A DNA stretch of 5,068 nucleotides from CAYGTK01 sp964352775 (GTDB taxonomy: Bacteria; Bacteroidota; Bacteroidia; Chitinophagales; CAIOSU01). Below the pieces are notes generated by a model, which saw only the letters and a program-made list of their open reading frames with translations, did not search any database and was not told the DNA's origin. Position numbers and translations under genes: made by a program. Position 1 is the stretch's first letter, and each line of letters starts with the position of its first letter. The stretch is taken from positions 1 through 5,068 of the forward strand of contig CAYGTK010000244.1 in the NCBI GenBank assembly GCA_964352775.1, given 5' to 3'. Shown one piece after another: positions 1 through 2,517 of this stretch.

Positions 1-25
1 TCCCCCTTTAGATCTCAAATAGCAC

Positions 26-817
26 GTGCTTAGGAGAGAACTATTTACCGACCAAATGGACCGCCAAGTGGAAATACCCTTTCCGCCTATGCGAATAGTT
101 TCCCTGGTACCATCACAAACGGAGTTGTTGTACGACCTTGGCTTAGGCGATAGGGTAGTGGGTATTACTAAGTTCTGCATCCACCCAGAAGAATGGCGTA
201 AGCAAAAGACCATTATTGGTGGAACCAAGAGCTACCACTTTGATAAGATAGAGCTACTTAAGCCAGACCTTATAATCGGAAATAAAGAAGAGAACGACCA
301 AGAACAGATAGAGCTGCTACAAGAACGCTATCCCGTTTGGATGAGCGATATTTTCAACCTAGATGATGCCCTGCGTATGATAGCTTCGATAGGTGAGCTG
401 ACCAACACTTCGCAGAAGGCAATGGCACTTGGTATAACTATAAAGAAAGGTTTTAGTGCTCTACCATCTAATGCTGAACCAAAGCGAACGGCATATTTCA
501 TATGGAGGAAGCCCTATATGGTAGCTGGAGGAAACACTTTTATTGACAATATGCTACAACGCTCTGGGTTAATTAATGTGTTTCAAAATAAAGGCAGATA
601 CCCAGTAATAGACTTAGAAGATATTAAACACAAAAACCCTGAAGTAATACTATTATCAAGTGAGCCTTACCCGTTTAAAAACAAGCACTTAGAAGAGATA
701 AAAGAGGTGTGTCCGAATACTGAAGTGCTTCTTGTGGATGGTGAGCTATTCAGCTGGTATGGAAGCCGCCTGATAAAGAGTGTATCCTATTTTCAGGAGC
801 TGCTAAGTAGGTTTTAG
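26..817 (+). CDS. Helical-backbone metal receptor / BtuF-like substrate-binding protein without signal peptide
   Basis: This 263-residue protein belongs to the periplasmic-binding-protein fold that binds cobalamin or ferric-siderophore-type ligands for ABC importers (PF01497/BtuF-like). Seen: an N-terminal lobe opening with RIVSLVPSQTELLYDLGL (23-40), then KPDLIIGNKEEN (79-90); a long connecting helix region (about 112-142); and a C-terminal lobe with YFIWRKPYMVAGG (157-169), an IDNMLQRSGLINVF segment and PEVILLSSEPYPF (205-217). This matches a complete two-lobe protein. There is no signal peptide or lipobox, although the fold is normally exported. Bacteroidota members of this subfamily are, as I recall, often similarly leaderless; that is memory, not shown here. 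The start is uncertain. GTG at 26 directly follows an in-frame stop (20-22) and keeps an FTDQ segment that I recall as common near the N-terminus in homologues. ATG at 56 is the alternative, and neither has a well-placed Shine-Dalgarno. The ligand (B12 versus another metal complex) cannot be decided, and no permease or ATPase gene is adjacent in the window. Confidence 0.85.
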   Translation: MLRRELFTDQMDRQVEIPFPPMRIVSLVPSQTELLYDLGLGDRVVGITKFCIHPEEWRKQKTIIGGTKSYHFDKIELLKPDLIIGNKEENDQEQIELLQERYPVWMSDIFNLDDALRMIASIGELTNTSQKAMALGITIKKGFSALPSNAEPKRTAYFIWRKPYMVAGGNTFIDNMLQRSGLINVFQNKGRYPVIDLEDIKHKNPEVILLSSEPYPFKNKHLEEIKEVCPNTEVLLVDGELFSWYGSRLIKSVSYFQELLSRF

Positions 818-861
818 TAATGATGAAAAATTAAATGTGACCAATACCGCAACCTTCTATT

Positions 862-867
862 TACAAT
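862..867 (+). promoter_or_regulatory. Candidate -10 box for first RNA copy
   Basis: TACAAT lies at the same place, relative to the structured unit, as TATAAT does in the second copy. Both follow a shared AACCTT (851-856 and 1046-1051), and the distance from AACCTT to the CATG of the closing stem is 44 nt here against 43 nt there. No convincing -33/-35 element is visible, and the box does not match the Bacteroidota TAnnTTTG consensus. The support is therefore positional conservation between copies only. A transcript would start near 874. Confidence 0.35.
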
Positions 868-873
868 GTGCGT

Positions 874-990
874 AAAAGAAGATAACCAACCAAACATGCG
901 AAAGCAGAGCTAAAGAATTTGGTTTTGTATTTTTTCATGTGTGGTTTCCAAGAAAGGACGTGCCTTCCCAGGCAGGTCCTTTCTGGTTTT
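874..990 (+). ncRNA. Candidate structured small RNA, copy 1 of a tandem pair
   Basis: This is a non-coding segment that folds into three elements. The closing stem is 888-898 with 936-946 (11 positions, one A·G mismatch). The inner hairpin is 905-914 with 918-927 and a GAA loop; all ten positions pair, three by G·U wobble. The 3' hairpin is 951-959 with 976-984, extended past a G·G mismatch by 961-965 with 970-974 and a TCCC loop, then followed by GGTTTTA. The stretch 918-946 and the AGAAAGGA start of the last hairpin recur almost unchanged in copy 2, about 195 nt downstream. The 5' end is inferred from the candidate -10 box. It could instead be the 3' untranslated region of the upstream gene, because no terminator lies between that gene's stop and this unit. 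I cannot assign it to a known RNA family. Confidence 0.55.
948..990 (+). terminator. Terminator-like hairpin of RNA copy 1
   Basis: AGAAAGGAC (951-959) pairs with GTCCTTTCT (976-984). After a G·G mismatch, TGCCT (961-965) pairs with AGGCA (970-974) around a TCCC tetraloop. That makes 14 base pairs, and CC 948-949 can add to GG 985-986 across a bulged A. The following TTTT (987-990) is short for an intrinsic terminator, so this may be a terminator or only a stable 3' domain. It would also end transcripts arriving from the binding-protein gene. Confidence 0.6.
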
Positions 991-1053
991 ACATAGGTCT
1001 GTATCTGTAGACAGAATTAATTTCAAACTTTCTTACCACTTCTGAAACCTTAA

Positions 1054-1059
1054 TATAAT
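1054..1059 (+). promoter_or_regulatory. Candidate -10 box for second RNA copy
   Basis: This is a perfect TATAAT hexamer in the spacer between the two RNA units. It corresponds in position to TACAAT at 862-867 in the first copy. No clear -35 element is seen at the usual distance; CTTACC at 1032-1037 is a poor match. If it is used, transcription would start near 1066, and copy 2 would be transcribed independently of copy 1. Confidence 0.4.
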
Positions 1060-1065
1060 AGCCCC

Positions 1066-1183
1066 GTATAAAACCCTAACCGACCAAGCATGTGGGTACA
1101 AAACAAAAGAAGTTTTGGTTTTGTAATTTTCATGTGTGGTTAAGAAAGGATCTCCCTCCCCGGACGATCCTTTCTTTATTTTT
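1066..1183 (+). ncRNA. Candidate structured small RNA, copy 2 of a tandem pair
   Basis: This unit has the same architecture as copy 1. The closing stem is 1082-1092 with 1131-1141, with the A·G mismatch at the same place (1087·1136). The inner hairpin is TACAAAAC (1097-1104) with GTTTTGTA (1118-1125), plus AAAA/TTTT across a bulged G, and a GAAG loop. The 3' hairpin is 1142-1152 with 1166-1176. Against copy 1, two pairs in the 3' hairpin change on both sides (C-G to T-A and G-C to C-G), and two closing-stem A-U pairs become G·U. The left arm of the inner hairpin differs almost wholly, yet still pairs with the same right arm TTTGGTTTTG. This pattern argues for selection on RNA structure. The unit ends 15 nt before the stop codon of the convergent minus-strand operon, so its transcript could run antisense to that mRNA if it extended. 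Family unknown. Confidence 0.55.
1142..1183 (+). terminator. Terminator hairpin with T-rich tail, RNA copy 2
   Basis: AAGAAAGGATC (1142-1152) pairs perfectly with GATCCTTTCTT (1166-1176). TCC/GGA pairs add on top (1153-1155 with 1162-1164, C1165 bulged), and the tail is TATTTTT (1177-1183). This is a good intrinsic-terminator shape on the plus strand. Read on the minus strand the hairpin is equally stable, but it is followed by TTAACC rather than a T run. It is therefore a weaker terminator for the convergent parA operon, which has no other obvious terminator. Confidence 0.65.
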
Positions 1184-1197
1184 GAGACTATCGGAAA

Positions 1198-1611
1198 TTA
1201 TTTCCTGCCAAATAACACTCTCAAGTTTGTTAAGAACCCATCGCGGGTAACACTTAAGCTGGTAAGCGGAATATTGATAAGGGTTTGTAGTATAGTGTCC
1301 ACTTTAAGCAAAGGGTCTTTTTTTGCCCCCTCGGCAATTATCTCTAACCACACATCGGTAAAGCTTTTATCTTGCTCTTCTGCCAATTGGTGCACATAGT
1401 CAGCTATGTCTTTGGCTGTCATGGTGCCAATACTTTCGGTAGTTACCTTTGTTTTTTTCTTGTTCACCTCTTCTTCTATTACTTCCACATCTATCAAGGT
1501 ATGTGGGGCATCTTCCACGTAGGCCTCGCGGCTGTCATCCTTAGGTTGGGTGGTAGCCTCATTGTCTTTTAAAAAGTCGTTCAGGTCGTTCAGTGTATTT
1601 CGTTTGGCCAT
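1198..1611 (-). CDS. Small protein of unknown family, probable ParA partner
   Basis: This 137-residue protein lies directly downstream of the ParA-type gene, with 4 nt between that gene's TAA and this ATG, so the two are almost certainly co-transcribed and probably translationally coupled. I do not recognise a family. Residues 1-60 are charged and low in hydrophobics (acidic around 41-49, a KKK run at 51-53) and are probably disordered. Residues 63-137 look helical, with AKDIADYVHQLAEEQ (66-80), FTDVWLEIIAEGA (84-96), and a hydrophobic stretch around LKVDTILQTLINIPLTSLS (102-120). No signal peptide, membrane segment, helix-turn-helix or clear ribbon-helix-helix is visible. By position it could be a centromere-binding protein, an adaptor that couples ParA to a cargo, or a ParA-ATPase activator. 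The short basic N-terminus (MAKR) would suit an activator peptide, but this is inference from synteny only. The gene has no Shine-Dalgarno. Confidence 0.8.
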   Translation of the reverse strand: MAKRNTLNDLNDFLKDNEATTQPKDDSREAYVEDAPHTLIDVEVIEEEVNKKKTKVTTESIGTMTAKDIADYVHQLAEEQDKSFTDVWLEIIAEGAKKDPLLKVDTILQTLINIPLTSLSVTRDGFLTNLRVLFGRK

Positions 1612-1615
1612 GGTC

Positions 1616-2251
1616 TTATTTCTTTTGCTTTTTAACGTTCAGCATCGCCTTTATCACTGGCAGATACTCTTTCTCATGCTTCATAGTGCTGAATTGTGTG
1701 AACACATTCTTTTGCGGCACATAAGCAGGTATTATCTCTGCATCTAAGTTACTTAAGGTATCAATAACCGTTTGCACTTTGGTGCGGCTATGTACTCTAC
1801 TAGGCAAAACACACAGGCGGAGTTCGCTATTTAGTTTAACGGCAGGCTTAAGGTCTTCAATAGTTTGATAAGCCACCAGTAGGTCGTTTTGTGTAAGGCT
1901 GGTGGGTACTACTACCATATCGCTTACTAGGCACAGCTCTTTAATGTGGCTATCCGTGGTTTTACCTGCGCTGTCTATAATAATGTGGCTGTAACCACCA
2001 TCACGCTTCAGTTTCTTTATGTCGCGGTCTATCTTACTATCGGTACTAGCCAATATGGGGAAGTGTTTATCTTCCTTCAGCCCTTTTTTGTGCAATTCCA
2101 TTTTGCGTAGTGTGCCAAGAGTGTAGTTGGTGTCGGTTTCTACCATGGCCACTTTATAGCCGTAGTACTCTAGCGCGGTGGCTATCATTATGGCGTTGGT
2201 GGTTTTACCAGTTCCGCCTTTTCGACTTATAAACGAGATTACTTCTGTCAT
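1616..2251 (-). CDS. ParA/MinD-family deviant Walker ATPase
   Basis: This is a 211-residue P-loop ATPase of the ParA/MinD/Soj type, which positions plasmids, chromosomes or protein cargo by ATP-driven cycling on the nucleoid. Seen: deviant Walker A KGGTGKTT (11-18), with the signature lysine K11 and catalytic K16; the second aspartate motif ETDTNYTL (38-45), with D40; Walker B HIIIDSAG (89-96), with D93; and VVVPTSLTQNDL (113-124), the usual strand with PTS and a downstream Asp. The protein starts straight into the ATPase fold and lacks the N-terminal DNA-binding extension of P1-type ParA. Its length is like the short type Ib proteins (ParF-like, about 200-210 aa), which work with a small partner gene immediately downstream, exactly the arrangement here. 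There is no Shine-Dalgarno before the ATG. Nothing nearby shows whether it belongs to a plasmid, an integrated element or a chromosomal cargo-positioning system. Bacteroidota conjugative elements also carry ParA-like TraA proteins, an alternative that cannot be excluded. Confidence 0.93.
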   Translation of the reverse strand: MTEVISFISRKGGTGKTTNAIMIATALEYYGYKVAMVETDTNYTLGTLRKMELHKKGLKEDKHFPILASTDSKIDRDIKKLKRDGGYSHIIIDSAGKTTDSHIKELCLVSDMVVVPTSLTQNDLLVAYQTIEDLKPAVKLNSELRLCVLPSRVHSRTKVQTVIDTLSNLDAEIIPAYVPQKNVFTQFSTMKHEKEYLPVIKAMLNVKKQKK

Positions 2252-2254
2252 AAC

Positions 2255-2313
2255 TTACAATTGATAATACAAAATTACTATGCAGCACAGGGCTACGGCT
2301 TGGTCAATTGTAA
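2255..2313. repeat. Perfect 10-bp inverted repeat around the parA promoter (candidate operator or centromere)
   Basis: TTACAATTGA (2255-2264) is repeated inverted as TCAATTGTAA (2304-2313), with 39 bp between. Each arm contains the self-palindromic core CAATTG. The inner arm begins 4 bp upstream of the parA start codon, and the two arms bracket the TAATTTTG promoter box. Small partners of type Ib ParA proteins often bind repeats at this place, repressing the operon and serving as centromere. That role here is inferred from position; no further copies were found in the spacer. Confidence 0.5.
2270..2277 (-). promoter_or_regulatory. Candidate -7 box of the parA operon
   Basis: Read on the minus strand this is TAATTTTG, a full match to the Bacteroidota -7 consensus TAnnTTTG, 18 bp upstream of the parA ATG. 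TTGACC (minus strand, inside the left-hand neighbour of the repeat) is too far away, at 24 bp, to be a well-spaced -33 element, so the promoter call rests on one box. A start near 2262 would give a very short leader. Confidence 0.45.
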
Positions 2314-2474
2314 ACAAAAGGTGGAAAAGGGTGGTGCGAAGATAGTTAAAATACAAAAGCATATTCATCAACAATACTATGTAGCAAGAGGATTGGAGAA
2401 TGGTAATCCCTCCAAAAAATAAGTTGACCGCTTTTTGTGACTTGTTAATACTACGTTAACCATTTTGATATTAG

Positions 2475-2482
2475 TAACTTTG
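2475..2482 (+). promoter_or_regulatory. Candidate upstream -7 box for the secreted-protein gene
   Basis: TAACTTTG is a full match to the Bacteroidota TAnnTTTG -7 consensus and lies 35 bp before the ATG at 2518. It is the first of two such boxes in tandem, 18 bp apart. No good -33 TTTG/TTG stands at 19-21 bp upstream. Confidence 0.4.
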
Positions 2483-2492
2483 AGTTTCTTGC

Positions 2493-2500
2493 TACATTTG
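2493..2500 (+). promoter_or_regulatory. Candidate downstream -7 box for the secreted-protein gene
   Basis: TACATTTG is a second full TAnnTTTG match, 17 bp before the ATG. TTAG at 2471-2474 sits 18 bp upstream and could act as a degenerate -33 element. Use of this box would leave only a short leader of roughly a dozen bases, which is plausible for Bacteroidota genes that do not rely on a Shine-Dalgarno. Which of the two boxes is used cannot be told. Confidence 0.4.
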
Positions 2501-2517
2501 CGAGTCAAATACCTAGT

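Larger units (their letters stand above)
2252..2517. other. Divergent intergenic region between parA and the secreted-protein gene
   Basis: This 266-bp spacer carries promoter-like boxes facing outward at both ends. Between them (about 2314-2470) it is A-rich and shows no gene. A 21-codon open frame starting at 2280 is best treated as chance. A short hairpin, TTGGAG (2393-2398) with CTCCAA (2410-2415), competes with a GGATT/AATCC pairing (2390-2394 with 2405-2409). Its flanking tract is A-rich on the plus strand and it makes no convincing terminator. I see no attachment site or iteron array. Confidence 0.6.

Noticed and set aside
1..33. Tail of an upstream gene (frames stopping at 20-22 or 31-33)
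   Set aside because: Only seven to eleven codons are visible and either frame could be chance. A gene ending just before or overlapping GTG 26 is possible but cannot be supported.
32..37. AGGAGA as a Shine-Dalgarno for ATG 56 of the binding-protein gene
   Set aside because: It lies 18 bases from the ATG, too far to act as a normal ribosome binding site, and the other genes here also lack one.
884..1183. Integron attC sites or a miniature transposable element as the explanation for the repeated units
   Set aside because: No GTTRRRY/RYYYAAC core pair fits the ends, no target-site duplication or terminal inverted repeat is seen, and no recombinase gene is present. The pattern of compensatory changes fits RNA better.
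1136..1399. Plus-strand open frame of 87 codons starting with GTG inside RNA copy 2
   Set aside because: It begins inside the closing stem of the RNA unit and then runs antisense through the 137-aa gene. Its composition is that of a shadow frame, and it has no initiation signal.
1372..1747. Two plus-strand frames (1372-1572 and 1550-1747) antisense to the parA operon
   Set aside because: Both are shadows of the minus-strand genes, whose motifs and 4-nt operon spacing are convincing.
2280..2345. A 21-codon basic open frame (ATG at 2280) in the divergent spacer
   Set aside because: It is too short, has no initiation signal and overlaps the inverted repeat and promoter region. Chance explains it.
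2390..2415. Hairpin 2393-2398/2410-2415 as a terminator
   Set aside because: The stem is six pairs with an 11-base loop, it competes with another pairing, and it has no T tract on the plus strand. No gene ends nearby to need it.
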